From assembly GCF_050896395.1 (NCBI RefSeq), contig NZ_JBPBBA010000001.1, positions 1-64,000 on the forward strand: a DNA stretch of 64,000 nt, read 5' to 3'. This document shows, one piece after another, positions 50,359 through 59,510 of the stretch. The position numbers and the translations under genes are program-made. Each line of letters starts with the position of its first letter. Position 1 is the stretch's first letter. The DNA is from Nioella aestuarii. Lineage in GTDB: Bacteria; Pseudomonadota; Alphaproteobacteria; Rhodobacterales; Rhodobacteraceae. The notes under the pieces are model-generated. The model saw only the letters and a list, made by a program, of their open reading frames with translations. It was not told the DNA's origin and did no database searches.

Positions 50359-52194
50359 ATGCAGTTCTCCACCATCCCGATGCCCCTGCCCGTCCGCGAT
50401 GCAAATGCTGGTGGAGGGGCCGATAATCTGGGGGATCTTCCGGAATGGGACTTGAGCGATCTCTATCCTGCCACGGATGCCCCCGAGATCGCGCGCGACA
50501 AGGACTGGCTGGCCAAGGAATGCGCCGCTTTTGCCGCTGACTACGAAGGCAAGCTGGCCGATCTGTCGGCCGACCAGATGCTGGAAGCCGTGCAGCGCTA
50601 TGAAAAAATCGACCTGATTGCCGGGCGGCTGATGTCCTTTGCGGGGCTGCGCTATTATCAGCACACGACCGACCCGGAACGGGCGCAGTTCATGTCAAAC
50701 ATGCAAGAGGCGATCACCGTATCCACAACGTCGCTGGTCTTCTGGGGCCTGGAGTTCAACCGGCTGGAAGACGCGCATTTCGAAGGGCTGATGGCGGCCA
50801 ATGCCGATCTCGCCCGATACCGCCCGATCTTTGACCGGATGCGCGCGATGAAGCCCTACCAGCTGTCTGATGAGCTGGAGAAGTTCCTGCACGATCAGTC
50901 GATGGTGGGGGCTGCCGCGTGGAACAAGTTGTTTGATGAAACCATCGCCGGGCTTACCTTCGATGTCGACGGCGAGGAGCTTGGCATCGAGGCCACTCTG
51001 AACCTGCTGACCGACCAGAACCGTGACCGGCGCGAAGCCGGTGCGCGGGCGCTTGCCGCGACCTTCGGCGAGCGGATCGGGCTGTTCGCCCGCGTCCACA
51101 ACACGTTGGCCAAGGAAAAGGAAATCGAGGATCGCTGGCGCAAGCTGCCCACCCCGCAGACGGGCCGCCACCTTGCCAACCACGTCGAACCCGAGGTGGT
51201 AGAGGCGCTGCGCAATGCCGTCGTCGCCGCCTATCCGCGCCTGTCGCATCGCTATTATGCGCTGAAGGCCAAGTGGTTGGGTCTTGATACGCTGGAGGTC
51301 TGGGACCGCAACGCGCCCCTGCCGATGGAAGATGACCGGCTGGTGGGATGGGATGAGGCGCGCAAGGTCGTGTCCGAGGCCTACGCCGATTTCGACCCCC
51401 GCATGGCGGAGCTGGCTGAGCCCTTCTTTACCGATGGCTGGATCGATGCGGCCGTGAAAGAAGGCAAGGCCCCCGGCGCCTTCGCCCATCCAACCGTCGC
51501 CGATGCCCACCCTTATGTGATGCTGAACTATCTGGGCAAACCGCGGGACGTGATGACGCTGGCCCACGAGCTTGGCCATGGCGTGCATCAGCGACTGGCG
51601 GCGGGTCAGGGTGAACTGCTGTCCTCCACCCCGCTGACGCTGGCGGAAACCGCGTCGGTCTTCGGTGAGATGCTGACCTTCCGCAAGATGCTGTCGCGCG
51701 CCAAGTCGGACGCCGAACGCAAGGTGATGCTGGCTGGCAAAGTCGAAGACATGATCAACACGGTCGTGCGCCAGATCGCGTTCTATGACTTCGAGTGCAA
51801 GCTGCACGCCGCCCGTGCCGAAGGCGAACTGACGCCCGACGACATCAACGCGCTGTGGATGTCCGTGCAGGCCGAAAGCCTTGGGCCGGTCTTCAACTTC
51901 ATGGACGGGTATGAGACCTTCTGGGCCTATATCCCCCATTTCGTGCACTCGCCCTTCTATGTCTATGCCTATGCCTTTGGCGACGGCCTCGTGAATGCGC
52001 TTTACGCGGTCTACGAAGAAGGCGGCGATGACTTCCAGGAGAAGTATTTCGACATGCTGAAGGCGGGCGGATCCAAGCACCACAAGGAACTGCTGGCCCC
52101 GTTTGGCCTGGACGCGTCCGACCCCGCCTTCTGGGACAAGGGCCTGTCCATGATCGAGGGCTTCATCGACCAGCTGGAGGCTATGGAAGGGTGA
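50359..52194 (+). CDS. pepF: Oligoendopeptidase F (M3 family)
   Basis: This cytoplasmic zinc metallopeptidase degrades oligopeptides. The 611-residue protein begins with the typical DLPEWDLSDLYP. The zinc site is HELGH (403-407), in LAHELGHGVHQ, with the third ligand in LAETASVFGEML. FYVYAYAFGDGLVNALYA is characteristic of M3 subfamily B. The ATG at 50359 is supported by AGAGG six bases upstream; an earlier ATG at 50341 is less good. It overlaps the following GNAT gene by 4 bp. Confidence 0.93.
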   Translation: MQFSTIPMPLPVRDANAGGGADNLGDLPEWDLSDLYPATDAPEIARDKDWLAKECAAFAADYEGKLADLSADQMLEAVQRYEKIDLIAGRLMSFAGLRYYQHTTDPERAQFMSNMQEAITVSTTSLVFWGLEFNRLEDAHFEGLMAANADLARYRPIFDRMRAMKPYQLSDELEKFLHDQSMVGAAAWNKLFDETIAGLTFDVDGEELGIEATLNLLTDQNRDRREAGARALAATFGERIGLFARVHNTLAKEKEIEDRWRKLPTPQTGRHLANHVEPEVVEALRNAVVAAYPRLSHRYYALKAKWLGLDTLEVWDRNAPLPMEDDRLVGWDEARKVVSEAYADFDPRMAELAEPFFTDGWIDAAVKEGKAPGAFAHPTVADAHPYVMLNYLGKPRDVMTLAHELGHGVHQRLAAGQGELLSSTPLTLAETASVFGEMLTFRKMLSRAKSDAERKVMLAGKVEDMINTVVRQIAFYDFECKLHAARAEGELTPDDINALWMSVQAESLGPVFNFMDGYETFWAYIPHFVHSPFYVYAYAFGDGLVNALYAVYEEGGDDFQEKYFDMLKAGGSKHHKELLAPFGLDASDPAFWDKGLSMIEGFIDQLEAMEG

Positions 52195-52661
52195 TCACGA
52201 TCTCTGACCTGCCGCGGGATCGGGGGGCAGAGGTTTCGCACCTCGCCCTCGGCCCCGGTCAGGCGGATTTCGTAGGGGTCATTGACAATATGGTGAAAGA
52301 CCCCTCGCCAGACCGCGACTTCCACGCGGTGCGCGAGGGGGACACTGTGGTCGGTTTCTTCAAGATCGACCGCGGCTATGCGCCTTTCCATGACTTTGCT
52401 CAGGCTCATGGCTGGGGCCTGCGCGGTTTGCTGATCGGCGCGCAGTATCAGGGCCTAGGTCTGGGGCGGGCAATGCTGGCGGTACTTCCGGGGTACCTGC
52501 GGGCGCGCTACCCGTCGCAACGGCTGTATTATCTGACTGTAAATTGCCGGAACACGCGCGCCTACAGCGCCTATCTTTCTGGCGGCTGGATGGATGCGGG
52601 TGCGCTTTATCATGGCGGTAGCTCCGGCCCTCAGCACATTTTGCAGCTGGATCTGCCATGA
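52191..52661 (+). CDS. GNAT N-acetyltransferase
   Basis: The 156-residue protein starts with a GTG inside the previous stop (GTGA): ITISDLPRDRGAEVSHLALG. The acetyl-CoA motif is LLIGAQYQGLGLGRAM, followed by YYLTVNCRNTRAYSAYLSGG, giving the normal GNAT order. The acceptor is unknown. It is coupled to pepF upstream and overlaps the small membrane-protein gene downstream by ATGA. Confidence 0.85.
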   Translation: MITISDLPRDRGAEVSHLALGPGQADFVGVIDNMVKDPSPDRDFHAVREGDTVVGFFKIDRGYAPFHDFAQAHGWGLRGLLIGAQYQGLGLGRAMLAVLPGYLRARYPSQRLYYLTVNCRNTRAYSAYLSGGWMDAGALYHGGSSGPQHILQLDLP

Positions 52662-52888
52662 ATGCCTCCGACAGATGGGCCGCGATCCGAATGCGCTTGA
52701 AGCGCGGGTTGGTCTGGATCAGGTCGAGCGTGCCTGCGGGATTGCGGCTGGTTCTGGGGCTGCTGTTGATCATCGGTGGCGTCTTTGGCTTTTTGCCGAT
52801 TCTGGGATTCTGGATGATCCCGTTCGGGATCGCCGTGGCGGCACTCGACATCAAACTGATCTGGCGGGCATTCCGGCAAGGTAGATAA
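52658..52888 (+). CDS. Small integral membrane protein
   Basis: The 76-residue protein has a basic N-terminal third (DRWAAIRMRLKRGLVWIRSS) and two adjoining hydrophobic helices (LRLVLGLLLIIGGVFGFLPI; GFWMIPFGIAVAALDIKLIW) ending in a basic tail. It resembles short PGPGW-like membrane proteins with a conserved FLPxLGFWMxPxG loop. Function unknown. It overlaps the GNAT gene by 4 bp, so it belongs to the pepF operon. Confidence 0.7.
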   Translation: MNASDRWAAIRMRLKRGLVWIRSSVPAGLRLVLGLLLIIGGVFGFLPILGFWMIPFGIAVAALDIKLIWRAFRQGR

Positions 52889-52964
52889 CCCCTTCCCTAG
52901 CGTTAGTCTTTGTTCAGCTCCGAAACCCACTTAGGTTTTGCGCATCGTTTTGTGGGAGGATTTC

Positions 52965-54155
52965 ATGGTTCAGGTCATTGGCAAATGGATCGGACGGCTG
53001 CTTTGGCTTTTGGTGATCGGCGTGGCGCTGTTCCTGATCTTCGCACCGGCCTATGTGGAACGGTCCCGCAATGCGGTTGCGCCCCATGATCCCTATCCGG
53101 TGTCAGATGCGGCCGCAGCCCTGCACGCCCGCCTGACCATTGGTGACTGGCACGCAGACAGTCTGCTGTGGAATCGCGACCTGAACGAACGCGGCACCCG
53201 CGGGCATGTCGATATCCCGCGCCTGCTGGAGGGCAATGTCGCCCTGCAGGTTTTCACCGCCGTGACCAAGAGCCCGGCGGGCATGAACTACCATGAGAAC
53301 TCGGCCGATTCTTTCGACAACATCACGGCGCTTGCCATGGGGCAGCTCTGGCCGATGCGGACCTGGGGCAGCCTGTCGGAACGCGCGCTTTACCAGGCCG
53401 AGCGGCTACATGGCTTTGCCGCGGCCTCCGACGGGCGGCTGAGGGTCGTGACGACAGAGGCCGACCTTGATGCGCTGCTGACGGCACGGGCCGAGGGGCA
53501 GACCGTCGTGGGAGGGATTCTCGGCATCGAAGGTGCGCACGCGCTAGAGGGCGACATGTCCAATCTCGACCGGCTCGAGGCGGCAGGGTACCGGCTGATC
53601 GGGCTGCACCATTTCTTCGATAACGAATTGGGCGGGTCGCTGCATGGCGAGGCCAATGCCGGGCTAACCGATTTTGGGCGCGCGGTTGTGGAACAGGTGG
53701 TGGCACGCGGCATGGTGTTGGACCTCGCCCATTCCTCGGAACAGGTGGCGCGCGACGTGGTGGAGATGACCGATATCCCGCTGGTGGTCAGCCACACCGG
53801 CCTGCGCTCTGCCTGCGATGTACATCGGAACTTCCCCGATGACCTGATGGCCGAGATCGTTGCCAACGGGGCCGATCTGGGTGGCGGCGTCATCGGCATC
53901 GGCTACTGGGCCGATGTGACCTGCGATGACAGTCCCGAAGGGGTTGCCGCGGTGATCATGGCCGCGATCGAGGTGGTGGGAGAAGATCACGTATCGCTAG
54001 GGTCTGATTTCGACGGGTCCGTTGCAACGGCGTTCGATACGTCGGAACTCGCCGCGCTGACCGATGCGCTGCTGCGCGCCGGGGCAAGCGAGGATCAGAT
54101 CGCGAAGGTCATGGGCGGGAATATGCTGCGTGTCTTGCGGGCCCGCTTGAACTGA
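52965..54155 (+). CDS. Membrane-anchored dipeptidase (M19 family)
   Basis: The 396-residue protein has an N-terminal signal anchor (about 10-28) and a TIM-barrel of the renal-dipeptidase type. Metal ligands are visible: H and D in DWHADSLL, E in GIEGAHAL, H in GLHHFFDNELGGS and VVSHTGLRSACDVHRN, and D in LGSDFDGSV. It likely hydrolyses dipeptides or D-amino acid substrates in the periplasm. GGGAGGA precedes the ATG. The double-palindrome element lies after the stop. Confidence 0.88.
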   Translation: MVQVIGKWIGRLLWLLVIGVALFLIFAPAYVERSRNAVAPHDPYPVSDAAAALHARLTIGDWHADSLLWNRDLNERGTRGHVDIPRLLEGNVALQVFTAVTKSPAGMNYHENSADSFDNITALAMGQLWPMRTWGSLSERALYQAERLHGFAAASDGRLRVVTTEADLDALLTARAEGQTVVGGILGIEGAHALEGDMSNLDRLEAAGYRLIGLHHFFDNELGGSLHGEANAGLTDFGRAVVEQVVARGMVLDLAHSSEQVARDVVEMTDIPLVVSHTGLRSACDVHRNFPDDLMAEIVANGADLGGGVIGIGYWADVTCDDSPEGVAAVIMAAIEVVGEDHVSLGSDFDGSVATAFDTSELAALTDALLRAGASEDQIAKVMGGNMLRVLRARLN

Positions 54156-54181
54156 TTTCCAACAGCGCGGCCGGGCGGCAG

Positions 54182-54229
54182 AAAAGTCTTGCAAGACTTT
54201 TTCAAGGATCTTCGAAGATCCTTCCACCG
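54182..54229. repeat. Double-palindrome element, copy 2
   Basis: AAAAGTCTTGCAAGACTTTT (54182-54201) and AAGGATCTTCGAAGATCCTT (54204-54223) are both perfect palindromes, separated by TC and followed by CCACCG. Every structural position matches copy 1 at 37769-37816, though the arms differ. In this copy the first hairpin is followed by Ts, so it could end the dipeptidase transcript; the next gene faces it convergently. Confidence 0.8.
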
Positions 54230-54231
54230 CT

Positions 54232-54501
54232 CTATTTCAGCTGACTGTCTTTCGATCCCCGCCGATTGATCCCGCCACGCGCCTTGAACGCCCCGTCGCG
54301 TTCCTCCTGGCAGTCGATGCACAGCTTCACTCCGGCAAGAGCCTTGCGCCGCGCCTCGGGGATTTCTTCATCGCATTCGGCACAATGGGTCAGGCTTTCG
54401 CCCTGCGGCTGCGCCCGGGCTTTCATCCGCTTCAGTTCATCCTCGATCGAGGCTTCGATCTGTTCTGATACCGCGCCGTCGCGCGCCCATCCTCCGGCCA
54501 T
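54232..54501 (-). CDS. DksA/TraR-family zinc-finger protein (YbiI-like)
   Basis: The 89-residue protein starts MAGGWARDGAVSEQIEASIE, the YbiI-type start. It has the four-cysteine zinc finger HCAECDEEIPEARRKA...KLCIDCQEERD (CxxC pairs near residues 40 and 60) and a basic tail. Small DksA-like proteins bind RNA polymerase and can modulate stringent-type control. The start at 54501 was chosen by homology; the frame to 54555 is longer than the family. It is convergent with the dipeptidase gene. Confidence 0.85.
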   Translation of the reverse strand: MAGGWARDGAVSEQIEASIEDELKRMKARAQPQGESLTHCAECDEEIPEARRKALAGVKLCIDCQEERDGAFKARGGINRRGSKDSQLK

Positions 54502-54560
54502 GTCCCCGATCCGCATGAGTTGCTGACCGGCCGACGATAGCAGAGCCACCCCCACTCCCG

Positions 54561-56264
54561 CTAGAGCAGGCTGACAGACCCGTCATTCTCATCCTTCGCG
54601 GACCGGGATGGGGCAGAGGCCGGGCTTGGATTGCCGATGGGGATCTTTGGAGGTGGCGCGCCCGGCATTCCGACCGTCGGCTGGTTCATCATGAATTGCG
54701 GGGCGGGTTTCGGCTTTGGCAACTCTCCGCGCAATTCGCGGATCAGCGTGTAATGGTCCGCCATCTTGTTCACCACTTGCCCAAAGGTCGCCTCTGCCTT
54801 TTGCAGGTACCCATTCCACAGATTTGCCGGCAGATTCCCGTTCCGTCGGAAGGACGGCGCCGGGTAGTCGGTATTGTAGACCTGCTTGCCAAGCAGCACC
54901 GCCTGATAGGTCGCGTAGCTGAACAAAACCTCGGTTTCCAGATCCAGCGGTCCGGGCACGGCGTAGCGCCATAGCTCCAGGTTCTCGGCCAGTCGGTCCG
55001 GCACTTCCAGCTCTTCGCGCGCGTCGATCCAGTATTGGCTGTCGGTCCGGTTCCCAAGCGCGTAGTGCAGGCAGATAAAATCCCGCACCTCGTCATAAAG
55101 CTTGCTGGTCAGTGTGTTATATCTGGCCCTCAAAGGCTCTGGATAGCTCTTGTCAGGGAAGTAGCTGGCCAGCCAGCGGATCGACATATCGATCATGTGA
55201 ATGGCGGTCGATTCCAGCGGCTCGATGAACCCGCCAGACAGCCCCACGGCCACCACGTTCTTGACCCAGGCATTGCGGTTGCGCCCGACCCGCATCGGGA
55301 TCACGCGTGGTTCTACCCCGTTCCAGGTGTCGCCAAGATGCGCGATGAACTCGTCCCGGGCCTCTTCATCCGTGCGATGCGCCGAGGAATAGACATAACC
55401 CGTACCAATCCGGTTATAGAGCGGCACCCGCCAAACCCACCCCGCCCCAAGCGCTTAGCTGCGGGTCAGTGACGGGATCTTGGTCGGATCTGGATGCGGG
55501 ATCTGCACCGCCATGGCCCGGTCATTGGCCAGGAAGTTGGAATAGGAAATGAAGGGCTCTTTCATCACCTCGTTGATGATCAGCCCCTTGAAGCCGGTGC
55601 AGTCGATCACAAGCTCGGTCTCATGGCGCCCCGTTTCGGTCAGTTGGAGGGCGCTGACATAGCCGTTTTCGTCCTGTTCCACATGCACCACATCCTCCTC
55701 GATATGCTGCACACCGCGCGACTTGCAGATGTCGCGGATCATGTTGGCAAAGCGCCCTGCGTCGAGGTGGTAGGCGTGCCCCACGGGCATCGCGTAGGGC
55801 TTTTCGCCCAAAGGGCGTGGCCCCTTGTAAGCCTCTCCAAGTGCCACTGAAGGCGAAAAGCACTGGATGAAATCGCGTTTGCCCGCGCCGTATTTCAAAT
55901 AGTAGTCCGCCAGATCAACCCCGGCGATCACCTGAGGATGGGCAAAGGGATTGACGTAATCTATCTGCTTGCCGTTCTGGTCCACGTTCCAGTTGGCGAA
56001 CAATACCCCAAGCTTGAACGAGGCATTGCACGTTTTGAAAAAGTCCTGCTCGGAGATGCCCGCCATCCGCAGCGTCCGCAGCATGTTGGGCACGGTCGCC
56101 TCGCCCACGCCCACGGTCGGCACATTGGGGGACTCGATCAGGGTGATCTTCATCGTCGCATCGGGACGCGTCAGATCACCGAAATTCGATTGCAGGATCA
56201 GCGCGGCCATCCATCCGGCGGTGCCCCCGCCGACAATGGTTATGGATTTAATCGGGTCGGACAT
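54561..56264 (-). pseudogene. Flavin-dependent tryptophan-halogenase-family gene, interrupted by one in-frame TAA
   Basis: The two halves (55455-56264 and 54561-55454) are in the same frame. They include the FAD motif GGGTAGW (12-18), the catalytic lysine region FKLGVLF (K84), the signature WVWRVP (276-281) and the flavin-end SGGFIEPLESTAIHM. Codon 270 is TAA (55455-55457) in the middle of an otherwise intact protein of about 567 codons. The nine codons after the stop (ALGAGWVWR) match the family, so this is a point mutation, not a boundary between genes. A GTG at 55427 could start a C-terminal piece without the FAD motif. The gene is probably inactive unless the stop is a sequencing error or is read through. 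Confidence 0.8.
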
Positions 56265-56350
56265 CGCAACCTCCCACCGGTCTTCTGGATTCCAAAGAAG
56301 CCTAGGGGGAAATCCTTTCCGGGTCAAAATTTGCGCGGTTTAGTGGTGTC

Positions 56351-57319
56351 TCAGGTCATTTCGCCTGAGAAAGCAGCCTCCAGCGCGGCTTGCGTTCCCC
56401 GCGAAAATTCCAGAGGCACAGGATAGGCGGCCCCTTCGCGGATCGTGCGTCCGAAAGCCTCTACCTGATTGACATACTGCCGTGCGGACGGAAAACGGTG
56501 CAGGCGTTCCTCGCCATCCGCACGCACCACGCGCACCGATGCCTCACGGTGGACAACCGGATTGAACGGCGCGAGCAGTTCGATGAACCCTTCGGTGCCG
56601 TGATAGGTCACGACCTGCCGGTTCGGGGCCTCCATGCTCATGTAGATGGAGCAGGTTGCCCCCCCGAAATTGGCCCATATCCGTGCCGAGACATCGACGC
56701 CGTTCTGCCAGCCAAAGCGGGATTGCACGTTTTCAGGCTCCAACCCTGTCACCAGTCGGGCAGAGCCGAGCGTATATACACCGATATCGCGGGTCACACC
56801 CCCGCCGAGATCCGGGTTGAGGCGGATATTGCCGCCATCCCTCAGACGGAAAGTGAAATAGCCGTCGATGTGAAGCAGATCCCCAATCGCGCCTCCCTGC
56901 ACCAGATCGCGCACCATCTGCCATTGTGGGTGATGGGGAATCATGTAGGCCTCAGCGATCAGAAGCCCGGTTTCATCGCGCAGTGCGATCAAACGCTCGA
57001 CCTCGTCCAACGTCATCGCAATCGGCTTTTCCGTCAGCACATGCTTGCCCGCGCGGGCGGCTTTTTCCGTCCATTCCACATGCATCGAATTGGGCAGCGG
57101 AATATAGATCGCGTCGATCTCCGGGTCGGCCAACAGCGCGTCGTAGCTGTCATGAATCCGCAACCCCGGGGCAAGCGCCGCGAAACTCGCAGCTTTATCA
57201 GGGCTCGACGTGGCCAGAGCGGAAAGCACCGCGTTTTCAGCATTATGGATGGCGGGGGCCATGGTTGATCGCGCGAAATTCGCAGCGCCAAGCACGCCCC
57301 AACGGATCGGATAGGTCAT
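56351..57319 (-). CDS. Gfo/Idh/MocA-family oxidoreductase
   Basis: The 322-residue protein has an N-terminal NAD(P)-binding Rossmann fold (IRWGVLGAANFARSTMAPAI), the family's catalytic lysine in HVLTEKPIAM (E97-K98-P99) and a C-terminal GFOR-IDH-MocA domain with AYMIPHHPQWQMV. The substrate is probably a sugar or inositol. The ATG at 57319 is preferred because GGGAG lies nine bases upstream; an ATG at 57328 abuts that site. It lies ~85 bp upstream of the halogenase relic on the same strand. Confidence 0.88.
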   Translation of the reverse strand: MTYPIRWGVLGAANFARSTMAPAIHNAENAVLSALATSSPDKAASFAALAPGLRIHDSYDALLADPEIDAIYIPLPNSMHVEWTEKAARAGKHVLTEKPIAMTLDEVERLIALRDETGLLIAEAYMIPHHPQWQMVRDLVQGGAIGDLLHIDGYFTFRLRDGGNIRLNPDLGGGVTRDIGVYTLGSARLVTGLEPENVQSRFGWQNGVDVSARIWANFGGATCSIYMSMEAPNRQVVTYHGTEGFIELLAPFNPVVHREASVRVVRADGEERLHRFPSARQYVNQVEAFGRTIREGAAYPVPLEFSRGTQAALEAAFSGEMT

Positions 57320-57354
57320 AACAGTCATCTCCCGGTTCGCCTGAACAAGACCAT

Positions 57355-57382
57355 AAAAAAGGCCCGCCGAAAAGGCGGGCCC
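57355..57382 (-). terminator. Rho-independent terminator after rpoH
   Basis: On the minus strand GGCCCGCC and GGCGGGCC form an eight-base-pair stem around TTTTC followed by TTTTTT, 23 bases after the rpoH stop. Confidence 0.9.
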
Positions 57383-57404
57383 ACACTGGTTACCTGGGAT
57401 TCTC

Positions 57405-58301
57405 TTATGCCGGGGCGAGAACGCCCTGTTCCCGCGCCAGTTCGCGCATCCGCTTTTGCAGCTTCTCGAACGCGCGCACTTCAATCTGGCGGATCCGCTC
57501 GCGGCTGACATCGTAGACAGTCGACAAATCCTCAAGCGTCACCGGCTGGTCCTGAAGGCGACGCTGAGTCAGGATATCCCGCTCGCGCTCGTTCAGGACT
57601 TCCATGGCCTCTTCCATAAGCGCGAGGCGGTGCTGCATTTCATCACGTTCGGCATAATCACCGGCTTGATCTGCATCTTCGTCTTCCAACCAGTCCTGCC
57701 ACTGGGTCGCGCTATCGCCCTCGGTGCCGATCATGGCATTGAGCGAAGCATCACCACCCGACAGACGCCGGTTCATCGAGATCACCTCATCCTCGGTCAC
57801 ACCGAGATCATGCGCGATCTGCGCCACGTTTTCCGGCCGCATATCGCCGTCTTCCAGCGCGCCGATGCGAGCCTTTGCCTTGCGCAGATTGAAGAACAAC
57901 TTCTTCTGCGCGCTCGTCGTACCAAGCTTCACCAGCGACCAGGACCGCAGAATGTATTCCTGGATCGAGGCGCGAATCCACCACATGGCATAGGTCGCCA
58001 AACGGAAGCCTTTTTCGGGGTCAAACCGCTTCACGGCCTGCATCAAGCCGACATTGGCCTCGGAAATCACTTCAGCTTGCGGCAGACCGTAGCCGCGATA
58101 GCCCATGGCGATCTTGGCGGCCAGACGCAGGTGCGACGTCACCATCTGATGGGCGGCATCGGTGTCTTCGTGGTCGACCCACCGTTTGGCCAGCATGTAT
58201 TCCTGCTCCGGCTCCAGCATCGGGAACTTGCGGATTTCCTGAAGGTAGCGGTTCAGGCCCTGTTCCGGCGAAGGTGCCGGGAGATTTGCATAGCTGCTCA
58301 T
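57405..58301 (-). CDS. rpoH: RNA polymerase sigma factor RpoH (sigma-32)
   Basis: RpoH directs RNA polymerase to heat-shock promoters. The 298-residue protein has region 1.2 (GLNRYLQEIRKFPMLEPEQEY), region 2 (AANVGL-type core seen as EANVGLMQAVKRFDPEKGFR and LATYAMWWIRASIQEYILRS), the RpoH box region (QKKLFFNLRKAKAR) and region 4 (TLEDLSTVYDVSRERIRQIE). The ATG at 58301 fits homologues. A heat-shock type promoter lies upstream (58357-58385), so it may activate itself. Confidence 0.96.
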   Translation of the reverse strand: MSSYANLPAPSPEQGLNRYLQEIRKFPMLEPEQEYMLAKRWVDHEDTDAAHQMVTSHLRLAAKIAMGYRGYGLPQAEVISEANVGLMQAVKRFDPEKGFRLATYAMWWIRASIQEYILRSWSLVKLGTTSAQKKLFFNLRKAKARIGALEDGDMRPENVAQIAHDLGVTEDEVISMNRRLSGGDASLNAMIGTEGDSATQWQDWLEDEDADQAGDYAERDEMQHRLALMEEAMEVLNERERDILTQRRLQDQPVTLEDLSTVYDVSRERIRQIEVRAFEKLQKRMRELAREQGVLAPA

Positions 58302-58356
58302 GTTTTCGGATCCCCTGTTCGACATCCTCAGATGTAAATCTGATTAACTTAGGTGG

Positions 58357-58385
58357 ATATGGGAGTATTAATGACCCTGTTCAAG
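58357..58385 (-). promoter_or_regulatory. Candidate RpoH-dependent promoter of rpoH
   Basis: On the minus strand CTTGAA (58385-58380) and TCCCATAT (58364-58357) are separated by 15 bases, close to the sigma-32 consensus CTTGAA-N11-16-CCCCATnT. The start would fall ~45-50 bases before the rpoH ATG, a reasonable leader. This is consensus matching by eye. Confidence 0.6.
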
Positions 58386-58475
58386 AGCCATACGGCGATT
58401 TCACCACACATTATCTTGCTAAACACGCGCACCGCAATCCATGTTACAGTGTTTTCACGTGCAATTGCGCACAAC

Positions 58476-59510
58476 TTACCGGGCAGTTTCGCGAAGTTTT
58501 TCGAGAAGTGACGCCATGTCCTCGGGCAGAGGGGCTTCAAAGCTCAGGTATTCGCCACTGACAGGGTGCACGAAACCAAGCGTCGCGGCGTGCAGGGCCT
58601 GGCGTGGAAAGCTGTTCAGCTCCTCTGCCAGTGCCTCGCCCATCACCTTCGGGGCCACTTTCCGCCGACCACCGTAGGTCTGGTCGCCAATCAACGCATG
58701 TCCCGCATGGGACAGGTGCACCCGAATCTGGTGGGTGCGGCCGGTTTCCAACCAGCAATTGATCAGCGCCACCGCGCCGAACCCTTCCTCGACCCGCGCC
58801 CGCGTCACCGCGTGACGCCCCCCGGAAAACAGCACCGCCTGCCGCTGCCTGTCGGTCTTGTGGCGGGCAAGCTGCGTGGTGATCTTCAGGATGCCACCCA
58901 TTTCGAAGCTGGTGCCGCGCACGCCGCGCAACCGGGGATCAGAGGCATCGGGCTCCCCATGACAAAGCGCAAGGTAATGCCGGTCGACCGTGTGCTTCTC
59001 GAATTGCGCCGCAAGCCCGTGATGGGCACGATCGGACTTGGCCACGACCAAAAGGCCCGACGTGTCCTTGTCGATCCGGTGCACGATACCGGGCCGCTTT
59101 TCGCCGCCGACACCAGACAGGTTGCCACCGAAATGATGCAGGAGCGCATTAACCAGCGTGCCCGAAGGCGTGCCGGGGGCAGGATGCACCACCATGCCCA
59201 CGGGCTTGTTGATCACGATCAGGTCGTCATCCTCATAGAGGATCTCCAGCGGGATATCCTCTGGCATCGTCGCCACATCGGCGGCTTCCTCGACGGTGAT
59301 CTCGACCAGATCATCCTCGGCAAGCTTCGCCTTCGCATCCGTCACAACGGCGCCGTTCACGCGCACCATGCCGTCCGCGATCAGTTTCGCCAGTCGAGAC
59401 CGGCTCAGCGATGCATCCTCTGGCACATCGCGGGCCAGTGCCTTATCAAGGCGCGGCGCAGGGTCCGGGCCGATACGGACCGAGACGATCTTGGACGAAA
59501 GGCCGGACAT
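58476..59510 (-). CDS. rluD: Ribosomal large-subunit pseudouridine synthase (RluD type)
   Basis: RluA/RluD-family enzymes make pseudouridines in 23S rRNA (RluD: U1911, U1915, U1917 in E. coli). The 344-residue protein has an N-terminal S4 RNA-binding domain (RLDKALARDVPEDASLSRSR), the catalytic domain with GIVHRIDKDTSGLL (catalytic D147) and CWLETGRTHQIRVHL. The ATG at 59510 overlaps the divergent ATG at 59509, so the promoters lie inside the neighbouring genes. The longer frame to 59636 is not supported. Confidence 0.92.
   Translation of the reverse strand: MSGLSSKIVSVRIGPDPAPRLDKALARDVPEDASLSRSRLAKLIADGMVRVNGAVVTDAKAKLAEDDLVEITVEEAADVATMPEDIPLEILYEDDDLIVINKPVGMVVHPAPGTPSGTLVNALLHHFGGNLSGVGGEKRPGIVHRIDKDTSGLLVVAKSDRAHHGLAAQFEKHTVDRHYLALCHGEPDASDPRLRGVRGTSFEMGGILKITTQLARHKTDRQRQAVLFSGGRHAVTRARVEEGFGAVALINCWLETGRTHQIRVHLSHAGHALIGDQTYGGRRKVAPKVMGEALAEELNSFPRQALHAATLGFVHPVSGEYLSFEAPLPEDMASLLEKLRETAR

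Noticed and set aside
50695..52083. 462-codon minus-strand frame over pepF
   Set aside because: It is antisense to the certain M3 peptidase and has a composition typical of a shadow frame.
55427..55457. Halogenase halves as two separate genes
   Set aside because: The halves are in the same frame, separated by one stop codon, and the codons in between encode the family signature, so it is one interrupted gene.
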